Source: an uncultured Pseudomonadota bacterium
GTDB taxonomy: Bacteria; Pseudomonadota; Alphaproteobacteria; RUG11792
DNA: 34,888 nt
Direction of reading: 5' to 3'
Assembly (NCBI GenBank): GCA_902796345.1
Contig: CADBOF010000002.1
Span: 1 to 34,888, forward strand
Shown here: piece after piece, positions 7,603-16,993 of the stretch
How the letters are laid out: each line of letters starts with the position of its first letter
Numbering within the stretch: position 1 is the stretch's first letter
Notes under the pieces: generated by a model
What the model was told of the DNA's origin: nothing
Databases searched by the model: none
The model's input: the letters and a program-made list of their open reading frames with translations, nothing else
Translations under genes and position numbers: made by a program

Positions 7603-9654
7603 ATGAAAAGATTAATAAAATTTTTAATCTTTGGTTCTCTTTTAACACCGTTTTGCTTAAATCAATCAGTCAATGCTTGGTCATTCGGCAAATCTGATAA
7701 AAAAAATGAGAAAAAGTCGAAAAATGGTTCAAAAAATGAAAAAAATACTAATACTTCAAAAAAACTTGACGACGCAAAAACAACTGACAAAAAAGAAGTC
7801 GATATAAACACTTCGAGCTCGACAACATCAGTTGCAAAAACAGAAGAAGGCGAAAATTCATCAACTTCAAGCCCAAGAGTTGAAGAAAAAACGAACGTTA
7901 CCGGAACTGCAATATCTAATGCTAACGAGAAAGATGCAGCAGTTGTTTTTACTGATGGCTCTACAATTTCAAAAAACGTTGTTAATGACGAGCTGAAGGA
8001 TCTACCGCTTGATGTGACCTCACACATGCCGTACCAGCAATTATTACAACTGTTATCGTTTAAACTTGCATATAAAAAAATAATTGATACAAAAGCTGCG
8101 GAATTAAACCTTATCAATGATAAAAATATAGAAGAGTCGATTAAAAGCCGTTGTAAAACATTCGCGTCTTCAAAGTATTTGGACGAGCAAGTTGAAAAAA
8201 TGATGACGGATGATGAAGTAAAGAAGTATTACGACGAAACTTGGGAAAAGCACATAAAAGGTACTCAGGAGATTTCTGGAATTCTTATAAACGTGAGTTC
8301 AAAGGCTCAAGCAGACCGGTTAATAAAGGAAGTAAAAAACGAAGAGCAATTGAATAAAATCGTTGCTGAATATAAAACGAATGGTAAAGAAGCAATCGCC
8401 ACAATGCCTTTAGACGACTATCCAGAGGGAGGATTACCTGTTGATATATCAAAACAAATTAAGGCCAAAGGAGTAAATTCAGTAGTCGGCCCGTTCAATA
8501 TTCAAGGAATATCGACTTTGTTTTTTGTAAAATCAATTCATCTTGCAGTGAAAAAACCGTTTTCTGATGAAATAAAGACTCAATACAAACAAATCGGCAG
8601 ACGAGAATTTATAAATAAATATATAGACAAACTGATGACTGATCTAAAAGTTACCGTTTATGATTTAAACGGAAAAGTTCTTGATATGAATGCAAACGGA
8701 GATAAAAATAAAAATAAAAATAATAAAGATAAAAGTAAAAAGGATGATAAACCAGTTGATTTATCAAAAATAAAGGATGATTTTGTAATAGCAAAAATAG
8801 GTGATAAACAAACGGTTAAAATTACCGATTTGTATAAAATGTACAACGTAACAGCTCTTGAAAACGAATTATTTGCATCAATGTCATTTCAATTAAAAGT
8901 AAGCATGGAGGAGGTAATACAAAGTGCGATAAAACTTTGCGTTCAAGAAAGGTTAATCGTTGATGAAATGGAACGTTCCGGTTTTATGAAACGAAGCGAT
9001 ATTGTTTCCAAAATTGACGCTCTAGAAAAACAACAACTACGTCGCGCATATTTTAATAAAACAGTAAAAATAACAGAAAACGATGCTAGAAAAGAATTTA
9101 ATAAATACACTAAAATGATGAAAGAATCAATAAAGGACGATCAAGAAATCTCCGTAAAAATGATGTTATTCAAGACACGAGCGGAGGCTGACAAAAAGCT
9201 TTCTTCTTATAAAGAAGATAGCAAAAAATTCAGCGACGATTTTGATGCTGCTATAAAAAATTCAAAACCTGCAATTGATCTAGGTTATATTCGTAAAAGT
9301 AATCCAGACGCTGGAATTCGAACAATTTGGGAGGCTGTTAAAACCGCTGGCGGTTCGACGTGTTACGGTAAAGTAATAAACTTAAAAGGTGAAACATTTG
9401 GATTTAGTGGTTCTGATTTTGCAATTGTCCGAGTAGGTGAACGTCGACCTATTCAGTTACCTAAATTCGAAGAAACATCACAATTTTTCAGAAAAGTTGC
9501 GGAAAAAATACAGGCTGTAGCGATCATCGATAAATTAATGGAACAACAAGTTAAGATTATTGGAGATATTCCTTTTTCTAAAATAAAACCAGAAGAGAGA
9601 AATAAAATTTTAGTATCTATAATTACAGAAGATACAGAACGTGCTGATGGATAA
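7603..9654 (+). CDS. Periplasmic SurA/PpiD-like peptidyl-prolyl isomerase-family protein with two modules
   Basis: This 683-residue protein looks like an exported folding factor. ATG 7603 has AGGA eight bases upstream and gives a signal peptide MKRLIKFLIFGSLLTPFC ending near NQSVNA; an earlier in-frame ATG at 7552 lacks a ribosome site. A Lys/Asn/Ser/Thr-rich linker covers about residues 30-110. Module 1 (about 112-355) has a SurA-N-like helical part, then TDDEVKKYYDETWEK and QEISGILINVSSKAQAD. A charged linker (about 365-385) leads to module 2 (about 390-680), which repeats the order: TENDARKEFNKYTK, then QEISVKMMLFKTRAEAD. The parvulin catalytic residues are not obvious, so it may be a chaperone rather than an active isomerase. 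It is probably involved in outer-membrane protein folding. Confidence 0.75.
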   Translation: MKRLIKFLIFGSLLTPFCLNQSVNAWSFGKSDKKNEKKSKNGSKNEKNTNTSKKLDDAKTTDKKEVDINTSSSTTSVAKTEEGENSSTSSPRVEEKTNVTGTAISNANEKDAAVVFTDGSTISKNVVNDELKDLPLDVTSHMPYQQLLQLLSFKLAYKKIIDTKAAELNLINDKNIEESIKSRCKTFASSKYLDEQVEKMMTDDEVKKYYDETWEKHIKGTQEISGILINVSSKAQADRLIKEVKNEEQLNKIVAEYKTNGKEAIATMPLDDYPEGGLPVDISKQIKAKGVNSVVGPFNIQGISTLFFVKSIHLAVKKPFSDEIKTQYKQIGRREFINKYIDKLMTDLKVTVYDLNGKVLDMNANGDKNKNKNNKDKSKKDDKPVDLSKIKDDFVIAKIGDKQTVKITDLYKMYNVTALENELFASMSFQLKVSMEEVIQSAIKLCVQERLIVDEMERSGFMKRSDIVSKIDALEKQQLRRAYFNKTVKITENDARKEFNKYTKMMKESIKDDQEISVKMMLFKTRAEADKKLSSYKEDSKKFSDDFDAAIKNSKPAIDLGYIRKSNPDAGIRTIWEAVKTAGGSTCYGKVINLKGETFGFSGSDFAIVRVGERRPIQLPKFEETSQFFRKVAEKIQAVAIIDKLMEQQVKIIGDIPFSKIKPEERNKILVSIITEDTERADG

Positions 9655-9694
9655 CACAGCATCTTTTTACGAAAATTAATTTTTGAAATATTAT

Positions 9695-9730
9695 AGGCTT
9701 ACTATTCATTATGTAAGCCTTATTTTTTAT
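9695..9730 (+). terminator. Rho-independent terminator after the PPIase-like gene
   Basis: AGGCTTAC (9695-9702) pairs perfectly with GTAAGCCT (9713-9720) around a ten-base loop. It is followed by TATTTTTTATT. It sits 40 bases after the stop and before the lysC promoter element. Confidence 0.75.
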
Positions 9731-9742
9731 TACTACAAAATA

Positions 9743-9751
9743 TGATATAAT
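9743..9751 (+). promoter_or_regulatory. Extended -10 promoter element before lysC
   Basis: TGATATAAT gives a perfect TATAAT (9746-9751) with an upstream TG, the extended -10 arrangement that works without a good -35; none is visible. A start near 9758 would leave about 23 bases of leader before lysC. Confidence 0.45.
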
Positions 9752-9780
9752 ATTTTTACAAACAATTAGATTTATTCAAC

Positions 9781-10842
9781 ATGTCATTGTATGTTTTAAA
9801 ATTCGGCGGGTCATCTGTTGCTGGAATTGAAAGAATGAAACATGTAGCAGGCATTGTTTCGAAATTTGTGAAAAAAAGTCACAAAGTCGTTGTTGTTACG
9901 TCTGCCATGCACGGAGAAACAGACAAACTCGTTCTTCTTTCTAAATCTATATCAGTTGACATAGATCGTGAATATGATGCTATCATAAGCTGTGGAGAGC
10001 AGATAGCCGCAGGAATGCTTGCTCGGACCCTCCAAACGACTGGTATCCCGGCACAGTCTCTCTCCGCTTGTCAAATTCCGATATTTGCGGAAGGATCTTT
10101 TGGTAACGCGTCAATCACAAATATAAATACAGAAAAGATAACAAAACTTTTAAACAGTGGAATTGTTGCTGTTGTGACGGGGTTTCAAGGAATTAACAAT
10201 AATGGAGATGTTATTACATTAGGACGAGGAGGATCGGATGCTACAGCTTGTGCTCTAAGTTATTACATCAATGCGGATGAATGTTACATATATACGGATG
10301 TGGATGGAATATACACTGGAGATCCACGAATTGCCATTAACGCCAAACTAATTCCTGAAATTTCGTATGACGAGATGTTTGAACTTTCATTATGGGGAGC
10401 TAAGGTTCTTCAGTATCAATCTGTTGAAATAGCTAAAAAATATAATGTAAAAGTTAGAGTGTTATCAAGTTTTTCCAGTGGTGATGGTACTCTTATTACA
10501 GAAAATATTAGCAATGATGAAAGAATAATTGGCGTTACGCATAGTGTTAACTACAATTTAGTGGCAACTTCAAAAAAATACGTAAATTTTATGAAAGTTG
10601 ACAGTAATATATATTTAACGCCTAAGGAATTTAACATTGAAGGGAGCGTCAATGTTGATGTTGGAACAATTACTGTTGTTGGCAGGGGAGCGCATAAAAT
10701 GACAACAAAGTTTTTAAATATATTAAAGTCACTTGATATCGTTCCAAAATTTACTATACAACGAAAGTTATCTGTTACTTTTGTTGTTCGGCACGCTCAG
10801 GTTGAACGAGGAGTAAATGCTGTCTTGGATTATGTGTTTTAG
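9781..10842 (+). CDS. lysC: Aspartate kinase, short regulatory region
   Basis: Aspartokinase phosphorylates aspartate, the first step toward diaminopimelate/lysine, threonine and methionine. The kinase domain is clear: VLKFGGSSVAG at residues 5-15, then SAMHGETDKL, a GFQGINNNGDVITLGRGGSD stretch, and YTDVDGIYTGDPR. At 353 residues it is about 50 shorter than the usual 400-410-residue class. The loss is mainly in the C-terminal part after about residue 240, where two ACT domains normally bind effectors; only about 110 diverged residues remain. Feedback control may therefore be altered or absent. In a reduced genome the enzyme would most plausibly serve diaminopimelate for peptidoglycan. The start is ATG 9781 with a weak ribosome site; an isolated promoter and terminator flank the upstream side. 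Confidence 0.92.
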   Translation: MSLYVLKFGGSSVAGIERMKHVAGIVSKFVKKSHKVVVVTSAMHGETDKLVLLSKSISVDIDREYDAIISCGEQIAAGMLARTLQTTGIPAQSLSACQIPIFAEGSFGNASITNINTEKITKLLNSGIVAVVTGFQGINNNGDVITLGRGGSDATACALSYYINADECYIYTDVDGIYTGDPRIAINAKLIPEISYDEMFELSLWGAKVLQYQSVEIAKKYNVKVRVLSSFSSGDGTLITENISNDERIIGVTHSVNYNLVATSKKYVNFMKVDSNIYLTPKEFNIEGSVNVDVGTITVVGRGAHKMTTKFLNILKSLDIVPKFTIQRKLSVTFVVRHAQVERGVNAVLDYVF

Positions 10843-10849
10843 TCAATCA

Positions 10850-10886
10850 TTTGCAATTACTCTGATATAATCAGATAAATTGCGAA
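10850..10886 (+). promoter_or_regulatory. Palindrome with embedded extended -10, between lysC and mlaA
   Basis: Two nested stems form an imperfect palindrome: TTTGCAATT (10850-10858) with AATTGCGAA (10878-10886), and TCTGAT (10861-10866) with ATCAGA (10870-10875), loop ATA. A TGATATAAT extended -10 (10863-10871) lies in its centre, the same nonamer as before lysC. It begins eight bases after the lysC stop and lacks a T-run, so it suits an operator over the mlaA promoter better than a terminator. A transcript start near 10878 would give a leader of about 30 bases. Confidence 0.4.
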
Positions 10887-10907
10887 CAGATTATCAAGAA
10901 AAAATAT

Positions 10908-11663
10908 ATGCAACATATTTCGTGTACTGTTCTTTTAGTCACATTACTGTCAAATAGTTATATATATGCGAAAAGCAACGCGCTTAATGATGCAATTGAT
11001 GTTGATGATGTAGGAGACGAAGATATAGAAGATGAAGAGCTATCAGACGATGAAGAAGTTACACGTGATGATCCATATGAACGTTTTAATAGAAAGATCT
11101 TTGTTTTCAATAAAAAATTGGATAAGGCTTTTAATGAAATTTTTAAAAGTGAGAAAAATCCAGGAGTAATTCGTCGTGGGATAAGTAATTTCGCTCAGAA
11201 TTTTTTCGAAGTTCCACGTTTTATAAATTATACACTGCAAGGAAACGGAGACGACGCGACTAAAACTATTGGGCGGTATATAATCAACACATGCTTAGGT
11301 TTTTTTGGTTGTATCGACGTTGCTGAAAAAATAGGTCTTGAAAAAAAACGAACAACATTTAACGACACATTAAAAAAATGGGGGGTAGTATCTGGACCTT
11401 TTGTTGTTTTACCGTTTTTAGGTCCCACGTGCATGAGGGGGGTAGTTAGTCAGGCAGTGCACCTTTCCTTGGATACAACTGCTTTAATTCCAATTAAAAA
11501 TATAAACACAGTGGCGAAAGGAGGTGTATATTGGATCTCATGGTTTTTTGACGCTTTAAATACTAGATCTGCATATGCTGATTTTTTGGGAAATATTACA
11601 GCAATGTCAAAGGATGAGTATAAAACTGTTCGTAGTCTAGTAATGGCTGTTGAAAATCAGTAG
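10908..11663 (+). CDS. mlaA: MlaA/VacJ-family outer-membrane lipid asymmetry protein
   Basis: MlaA removes mislocalised phospholipids from the outer leaflet of the outer membrane and passes them to the MlaC/MlaFEDB system. The family signature DPYERFNRKIFVFNKKLD starts at residue 55, followed by the usual hydrophobic-helix segments and WGVVSGPFVVLPFLGP. The 251-residue length is normal. Two features are odd. The N-terminal signal (cleavage near YIYA) has no lipobox cysteine, although many MlaA proteins are lipoproteins. Residues 28-55 form an acidic linker with about 17 Asp/Glu. No other mla genes are in the window. Start ATG 10908 has no strong ribosome site. The next gene, rpsL, begins 133 bases downstream without a visible terminator between them. 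Confidence 0.92.
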   Translation: MQHISCTVLLVTLLSNSYIYAKSNALNDAIDVDDVGDEDIEDEELSDDEEVTRDDPYERFNRKIFVFNKKLDKAFNEIFKSEKNPGVIRRGISNFAQNFFEVPRFINYTLQGNGDDATKTIGRYIINTCLGFFGCIDVAEKIGLEKKRTTFNDTLKKWGVVSGPFVVLPFLGPTCMRGVVSQAVHLSLDTTALIPIKNINTVAKGGVYWISWFFDALNTRSAYADFLGNITAMSKDEYKTVRSLVMAVENQ

Positions 11664-11796
11664 TATCGGAGTTCGTGTAATTATTTTATTAGTGTAGACA
11701 CAATCTATATAATTGTTTTTTCGAAATGTATGTTGTGCCACAGGATGCGTAAATGTTACAATATAAGATGACTTGGTAATGTTTGAAAGCTAAAGG

Positions 11797-12168
11797 ATGC
11801 CAACAATAAATCAATTGACACGTCATCCCAGGAAGAAGGTTATATACCGTAGTAAAACTCCTGATATGGAACATTGCCCTCAAAAAAGAGGTGTATGTTC
11901 ACGTGTCTATACAACCACACCTAAAAAACCAAACTCGGCGTTACGTAAGGTAGCACGTGTTAGGTTGACGAACGGTAACGAAGTTACATCTTATATTCCA
12001 GGTATAGGGCACAATTTGCAGGAACACTCGGTAGTGTTAATTCGCGGAGGTCGTGTCAAAGACTTACCTGGTGTCCGTTATCACATAATCCGTGGCACAC
12101 TTGATACTCAGGGTGTCAAAGATAGAAAACAAGCCCGTTCTCGTTACGGTGCAAAAAAACCCAAATAG
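11797..12168 (+). CDS. rpsL: Small ribosomal subunit protein uS12
   Basis: S12 sits at the decoding centre and tunes accuracy. The 123 residues start with the canonical MPTINQLTR and include KKPNSALRK, the loop where streptomycin-resistance changes occur; the visible residues are the sensitive, wild-type form. [13 protein letters not shown] contains the Asp that RimO methylthiolates in many bacteria. The AAAGG purine run touches the ATG (11792-11796), so spacing is unusually short. A TATAAT at 11708-11713 in the 133-base leader could be the promoter -10, but no good -35 precedes it. This is the first gene of the long translation cluster. Confidence 0.98.
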   Translation: MPTINQLTRHPRKKVIYRSKTPDMEHCPQKRGVCSRVYTTTPKKPNSALRKVARVRLTNGNEVTSYIPGIGHNLQEHSVVLIRGGRVKDLPGVRYHIIRGTLDTQGVKDRKQARSRYGAKKPK

Positions 12169-12179
12169 TTGGAGGTAAT

Positions 12180-12650
12180 ATGTCAAGACGCAGAGCTGCG
12201 GAAAAAAGAAAAATAGATGCAGATCCAAGATTTGGAGATCTTGCAGTTGCAAAATTCATGAACTGTCTCATGTATGACGGGAAAAAAGCTGTAGCAGAGA
12301 AAATAGTTTACTCAGCTTTTGAAAAAATAGACGGTAAGGATGGAAAGACTTGTGTCGAGTTATTTAATACTGCACTTGAAAATGTCAGTCCATTGCTAGA
12401 AGTTCGGTCCCGTCGTGTTGGTGGTGCTACATATCAAGTGCCTACAGCTGTTTCTCCAAACAGAGCTCGAGCTTTAGCAATGAGATGGATAATAAATTCT
12501 GCACGTAGCAGAAATGAAAAAAGCATGGAAGAGAAGCTTGCCGGAGAATTGCTTGATGCTATATCTAACAAAGGCGGAGCAGTTAAGAAAAAAGAAGATA
12601 CTCACAAAATGGCTGAAGCAAACAAAGCGTTTGCCCATTATAGTTGGTGA
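12180..12650 (+). CDS. rpsG: Small ribosomal subunit protein uS7
   Basis: S7 organises the 3' (head) domain of 16S rRNA and contacts the E and P sites. The 156-residue length matches the family, with [11 protein letters not shown] at the start and the diagnostic [24 protein letters not shown] near residues 80-103 (only part of the motif is quoted: [12 protein letters not shown]). GGAGGT ends three bases before the ATG. It lies 11 bases after rpsL. In E. coli S7 represses its own operon; no such leader structure was identified here. Confidence 0.98.
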   Translation: MSRRRAAEKRKIDADPRFGDLAVAKFMNCLMYDGKKAVAEKIVYSAFEKIDGKDGKTCVELFNTALENVSPLLEVRSRRVGGATYQVPTAVSPNRARALAMRWIINSARSRNEKSMEEKLAGELLDAISNKGGAVKKKEDTHKMAEANKAFAHYSW

Positions 12651-12658
12651 GGTCTTAT

Positions 12659-14740
12659 ATGGCTGAAAATAATGAAAACGTACCGATAAGCCGATATCGA
12701 AATATCGGCATAATGGCGCACATCGATGCCGGAAAAACAACGACAACGGAGCGTATTCTTTTTTATACTGGAAAGTCTTACAAAATTGGAGAAGTCCATG
12801 AAGGTGCTGCGACAATGGACTGGATGGAACAAGAACAAGAACGTGGAATTACTATAACATCGGCTGCTACAACTTGCTTTTGGAAAAACCACAGAATTAA
12901 TATTATCGACACTCCAGGGCATGTGGACTTTACTGTTGAAGTTGAAAGGTGTCTTCGCGTACTAGATGGGGCTGTAACTGTATTTGACGGTGTAGCAGGC
13001 GTAGAACCACAATCGGAAACGGTATGGAGACAGGCAGATAAATATAACGTTCCTCGTATATGTTTCGTCAATAAAATGGATAGGATGGGGGCTAATTTTT
13101 TCCGATGTGTCGATATGATCGTTGACAGATTGGGAGCTACACCAGCTGTCATTGAACTACCGGTTGGATGTGAAGCTGATTTTAAAGGCGTTGTAGATCT
13201 CGTCGAAATGAAAGCTTATATCTGGCACACGGAAGATATGGGGGCTCATTACGATACTGTAGATATTCCTAGTGAATTAGAAAAACAAGCGAATGAATAC
13301 CATAAAAAACTAATCGAAACGGTTGTTGAAGCTGATGATGAAGCTATGGAGATGTACCTTGAAGGCAACGAGCCGTCAGTTGAATTATTAAAAAAATGTT
13401 TACGTAAAGGTACTATCTCAGCAAAGTTTGTGCCCGTTTTATGCGGAACGGCATTTAAAAACAAAGGCATTCAACCGTTATTGGATGCTGTTGTTGCATA
13501 TTTACCATCACCAGAGGATTTGGGACAAGTCGAGTGTACAACTCCAAGTGGAGAACCGGCGGTTAGAAAATTAGTTGCCGACGAACCTCTTTCAGGTCTA
13601 GCATTTAAAATAATGACTGACCCATTTGTTGGGAGTTTGACTTTTTACAGAGTGTATTCTGGAACAATTGAGTCTGGTTCAACTGTACTAAACTCAATTA
13701 AAGATAAAACAGAGCGTATTGGTCGTATGCTTTTAATGCATGCAAATAAACGTGAAGAAATAAAAGTTGCGCACGCTGGCGATATTGTTGCGTTAGTCGG
13801 GCTTAAGAATACGACCACTGGTGATACGCTTTGTGATCAAAATAAACCGGTCGTTCTTGAAAAAATGGATTTCCCAGAACCTGTTATTGAAATAGCTATT
13901 GAACCTAATACAAAAGCTGATCAGGAAAAAATGGGACTTGCCTTAGCTCGTTTAGCAACTGAAGACCCTTCATTTAAGGTTTCATCCGATGTTGAAAGCG
14001 GACAAACAATAATGAAAGGTATGGGAGAGCTTCATCTTGAGATTATGGTTGACCGATTGAAGCGTGAGTACAAAGTTGATGCAAAAATTGGTGCCCCTCA
14101 GGTTGCGTATAGAGAAACGATTACGAAACAAAATGAAATTGATTATACACACAAAAAGCAAACAGGTGGTGCGGGTCAGTTTGCTCGGGTAAAAATTGTA
14201 TTTGAACCACTGCAACCGGGCGAGGGTTTTGTTTTTGATAATAAAATAGTTGGTGGTGCAATTCCAAAGGAATATATTCCCGGTGTTTTGAAAGGTTTAC
14301 AGTCAGCCAAAGAGACAGGTGTAGTAGCTGGATTTCCAATGATTGACTTCAAGGCGACATTGATTGATGGTGCTTTTCATCCGGTTGATTCTAGTGTACT
14401 AGCCTTCGAAATAGCCGCACGTGCTGCATTCAGAGAGGGGATAGGTAAATGTGCTCCGAGACTTTTGGAACCTATTATGAAAGTTGATGTTGTAACTCCT
14501 GAGGAATATATGGGGGACATTATCGGGGACTTGAATAGTCGCCGAGGTCAGGTTTCAGAGATGAACCAACTCGGAAACGCAAAGCTAGTTTCGGCAATGG
14601 TTCCGTTATCAAATATGTTTGGTTACGTTAATACTTTACGTTCTATGAGCCAAGGGCGTGCTCAGTTCAGTATGTTCTTTGATCATTACGATCAGGTTCC
14701 ACAGAGCGTTGCCGATGAAATAAAAAAGAAAATGTCGTAA
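12659..14740 (+). CDS. fusA: Elongation factor G
   Basis: EF-G is the GTPase that drives ribosomal translocation and, with RRF, ribosome recycling. ATG 12659 gives 693 residues and has GAGGT five bases upstream, overlapping the rpsG stop. A TTG at 12644 in the same frame would add five unlikely residues. The P-loop [14 protein letters not shown], the G3 motif DTPGHVDF, the [10 protein letters not shown] guanine-binding motif and the C-terminal [18 protein letters not shown] are intact. The length is normal and no second fusA is in the window. Confidence 0.98.
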   Translation: MAENNENVPISRYRNIGIMAHIDAGKTTTTERILFYTGKSYKIGEVHEGAATMDWMEQEQERGITITSAATTCFWKNHRINIIDTPGHVDFTVEVERCLRVLDGAVTVFDGVAGVEPQSETVWRQADKYNVPRICFVNKMDRMGANFFRCVDMIVDRLGATPAVIELPVGCEADFKGVVDLVEMKAYIWHTEDMGAHYDTVDIPSELEKQANEYHKKLIETVVEADDEAMEMYLEGNEPSVELLKKCLRKGTISAKFVPVLCGTAFKNKGIQPLLDAVVAYLPSPEDLGQVECTTPSGEPAVRKLVADEPLSGLAFKIMTDPFVGSLTFYRVYSGTIESGSTVLNSIKDKTERIGRMLLMHANKREEIKVAHAGDIVALVGLKNTTTGDTLCDQNKPVVLEKMDFPEPVIEIAIEPNTKADQEKMGLALARLATEDPSFKVSSDVESGQTIMKGMGELHLEIMVDRLKREYKVDAKIGAPQVAYRETITKQNEIDYTHKKQTGGAGQFARVKIVFEPLQPGEGFVFDNKIVGGAIPKEYIPGVLKGLQSAKETGVVAGFPMIDFKATLIDGAFHPVDSSVLAFEIAARAAFREGIGKCAPRLLEPIMKVDVVTPEEYMGDIIGDLNSRRGQVSEMNQLGNAKLVSAMVPLSNMFGYVNTLRSMSQGRAQFSMFFDHYDQVPQSVADEIKKKMS

Positions 14741-14786
14741 AATGACTAAAGGTTGTTGTAAAATCCAATTTTTCGGAGAATGAAAA

Positions 14787-15983
14787 ATGGCAGAAAAAGA
14801 AAAGTTCGTTCGCAATAAGCCGCATTGCAACATTGGAACTATAGGTCACGTTGATCATGGAAAGACGACGTTGACCGCGGCTATTACTACAGTTTTGGCA
14901 AAGAAAGGTCAAGCTCAAGCTAGGTCGTATGATCAAATAGATGCTGCACCGGAAGAAAAGGCACGCGGTATAACTATTAATACGGCTCACGTGGAATATG
15001 AGACTTCAAAGCGTCATTACGCTCACGTAGACTGTCCTGGGCACGCGGATTATGTGAAAAATATGATAACTGGTGCCGCACAGATGGATGGCGCTATCCT
15101 AGTTGTCGCGGCTACAGACGGTCCTATGCCACAAACACGTGAACACATATTATTGGCTCGCCAAGTTGGTGTTCCAAAAATTGTTGTTTTTTTAAATAAA
15201 TGCGATATGGTTGACGATCCAGAACTCGTTGATCTTGTTGAAGAAGAAGTTCGTGATTTGTTAACAAGTTATGAGTTTGATGGAAAAAATACTCCTGTTG
15301 TTCGTGGTTCAGCATTAAAAGCTCTTGAGGGAGACGAAGGCGAATTGGGAACTCAAGCCATAATGAACTTGATGGACGCCGTTGATAATTACATACCTGA
15401 TCCTGTTCGTGAAATAGATAAACCGTTTGCGTTAGCAATCGAGGATGTATTTACAATCACTGGGCGTGGAACTGTTGTTACTGGGCGTATAGAACGTGGC
15501 GTTGTTAATCTCAACGATGAAGTCGAAATCGTTGGATTGAGGGAAACTAAAAAAACAACGGTAACAGGAATTGAGATGTTCCGGAAATTGTTAGATCGTG
15601 GTGAAGCTGGCGATAACGTTGGAGTGCTCTTAAGGGGTATTGATAGAACAGAAGTTGAAAGAGGGCAAGTATTAGCAAAACCAGGTAGTGTTACGCCTCA
15701 TACAGAATTCGAAGCGCAAGTTTATGTTTTGACAAAAGAAGAGGGCGGGCGTCACACAACGTTTGGAGCACATTATCGTCCTCAATTCTATTTCAGAACA
15801 ACCGATGTTACTGGCTCTATTGAATTGCCAGATGGCGTTGAGATGATTATGCCGGGTGATAACGTTAATGGTTTAAAAGTAACGTTAATAAGTTCTGTGG
15901 CAATGGAAGAAGGTCTTAAATTTGCTATCCGTGAAGGCGGTAGAACTATCGGAGCAGGCGTTGTTTCCAAGATTTTAAAATAA
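14787..15983 (+). CDS. tuf: Elongation factor Tu
   Basis: EF-Tu delivers aminoacyl-tRNA to the ribosome as a GTP complex. The 398 residues include [14 protein letters not shown] (P-loop), the switch I segment [28 protein letters not shown], and NKCDMVDD for guanine recognition; domains 2 and 3 are complete to VVSKILK. GGAG lies about eight bases before ATG 14787. It follows fusA after 46 bases, and the S10 genes continue directly, so str and S10 genes look like one transcription unit. Confidence 0.98.
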   Translation: MAEKEKFVRNKPHCNIGTIGHVDHGKTTLTAAITTVLAKKGQAQARSYDQIDAAPEEKARGITINTAHVEYETSKRHYAHVDCPGHADYVKNMITGAAQMDGAILVVAATDGPMPQTREHILLARQVGVPKIVVFLNKCDMVDDPELVDLVEEEVRDLLTSYEFDGKNTPVVRGSALKALEGDEGELGTQAIMNLMDAVDNYIPDPVREIDKPFALAIEDVFTITGRGTVVTGRIERGVVNLNDEVEIVGLRETKKTTVTGIEMFRKLLDRGEAGDNVGVLLRGIDRTEVERGQVLAKPGSVTPHTEFEAQVYVLTKEEGGRHTTFGAHYRPQFYFRTTDVTGSIELPDGVEMIMPGDNVNGLKVTLISSVAMEEGLKFAIREGGRTIGAGVVSKILK

Positions 15984-16005
15984 TCTTTTTAGGGAATAGG
16001 AACTT

Positions 16006-16314
16006 ATGAGTGCTGAAAAAATTCGTATTAAGTTGAAAGCCTTCGACCACAGGTTGTTAGATCAGTCAGTGAAGGAAATAGTAAAAGCTGCAAAGCGTAG
16101 CGGGGCCGCCGTAAGTGGTCCTATTCCTCTGCCGACTAGGATAAAAAGGTTTACAGTCAATAGATCTCCTCACGTGGATAAAAAATCTCGAGAGCAGTTT
16201 GAGATGAGAACGCACACGAGATTAGTTGACATAAAAGAATATTCACCTCAGACTATAGACAGTCTTATGAAACTCGATTTAGCTTCTGGGGTTGATGTCG
16301 AAATAAAGGTATAA
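16006..16314 (+). CDS. rpsJ: Small ribosomal subunit protein uS10
   Basis: S10 has two roles, as a head protein of the 30S subunit and as NusE in transcription antitermination. The 102-residue chain shows [16 protein letters not shown] and the loop [19 protein letters not shown], both diagnostic. It begins 22 bases after tuf with AGGGAA nine bases upstream of the ATG. The short gap gives little room for the S10-operon leader that L4 uses for autoregulation in E. coli, and none is seen. Confidence 0.98.
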   Translation: MSAEKIRIKLKAFDHRLLDQSVKEIVKAAKRSGAAVSGPIPLPTRIKRFTVNRSPHVDKKSREQFEMRTHTRLVDIKEYSPQTIDSLMKLDLASGVDVEIKV

Positions 16315-16327
16315 GAAAGAGATAGGT

Positions 16328-16978
16328 ATGAGAGTAGGGTTGATTGCCGAAAAAGTCGGTATGACTCAGTTTTTTGACGACAATGGCGTACTAGTGCCGG
16401 TTACTGTTTTGAAAGCCGAGCCTTGTACGGTTGTTGCTCTGCGAACCAAGGGTAAGGAGGGGTATGATGCCGTACAACTTGGTTCAAAAAAAGAAGAAGG
16501 TGGGAAACTTATAAAGAAACCTCAACTTGGAACTTTTAAAAAACTGGGATTGGATAATTTTCGTGTTTTAAAAGAATTCAGAGTTGATGATGTTAGTAAA
16601 TACAACGTCGGTGATGTCATTACCGTAGAACATTACAGGAAGGATGATACTGTCGATGTTACAGGTATTACTAAAGGCAAAGGATTTGCTGGAGCTATGA
16701 AACGTCACGGATTTGGCGGGTTAAGAGCCACACACGGTGTTTCATTAACACATAGGTCTATTGGATCGACTGGAAATAGAACGTTACCTGGACGTGTCTT
16801 TAAAGGAAAAAGAATGTCTGGGCATATGGGAAATAGTCGCGTAACGACATTGAACTTGTCCGTGTATGGAACGGATCTTGAAAAAGGTTTGTTGTATATA
16901 CGTGGTGCGGTTCCGGGGTGTAAACGAAGCACTGTATATGTTCGCGACGCCATAAAAAAACCAGCTGTTGTTAGATAG
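16328..16978 (+). CDS. rplC: Large ribosomal subunit protein uL3
   Basis: L3 is an early 50S assembly protein whose extension reaches the peptidyl-transferase centre. The 216-residue chain opens MRVGLIAEKVGMTQFF. The central loop has GFAGAMKRHGFGGLRATHG, then LPGRVFKGKRMSGHMG. The Gln methylated by PrmB in E. coli falls in a region that reads differently here, so that modification is doubtful. It starts 13 bases after rpsJ. Confidence 0.97.
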   Translation: MRVGLIAEKVGMTQFFDDNGVLVPVTVLKAEPCTVVALRTKGKEGYDAVQLGSKKEEGGKLIKKPQLGTFKKLGLDNFRVLKEFRVDDVSKYNVGDVITVEHYRKDDTVDVTGITKGKGFAGAMKRHGFGGLRATHGVSLTHRSIGSTGNRTLPGRVFKGKRMSGHMGNSRVTTLNLSVYGTDLEKGLLYIRGAVPGCKRSTVYVRDAIKKPAVVR

Positions 16979-16993
16979 TGTCGGAGACGAATT

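Noticed and set aside
7662-8117. Leftward frame of 151 residues opposite the PPIase-like gene
   Set aside because: Ser/Phe/Val-rich mirror of the Lys/Glu/Thr-rich linker; the rightward frame has signal peptide, modules and ribosome site.
11664-11796. tRNA gene or clear terminator between mlaA and rpsL, or tRNAs near tuf
   Set aside because: No cloverleaf, no GGTTCGA-type arm and no CCA end could be found; the only signal is an isolated TATAAT.
12644-12658. Upstream TTG start for fusA, and similar upstream starts for rplP (20049), rpsH (22473), rpmD (24316), tyrS (29048) and the Sel1 gene (31033)
   Set aside because: Each adds residues without family support or overlaps the preceding gene, while a downstream ATG matches the family N-terminus or signal peptide, in most cases with a well-placed ribosome site.
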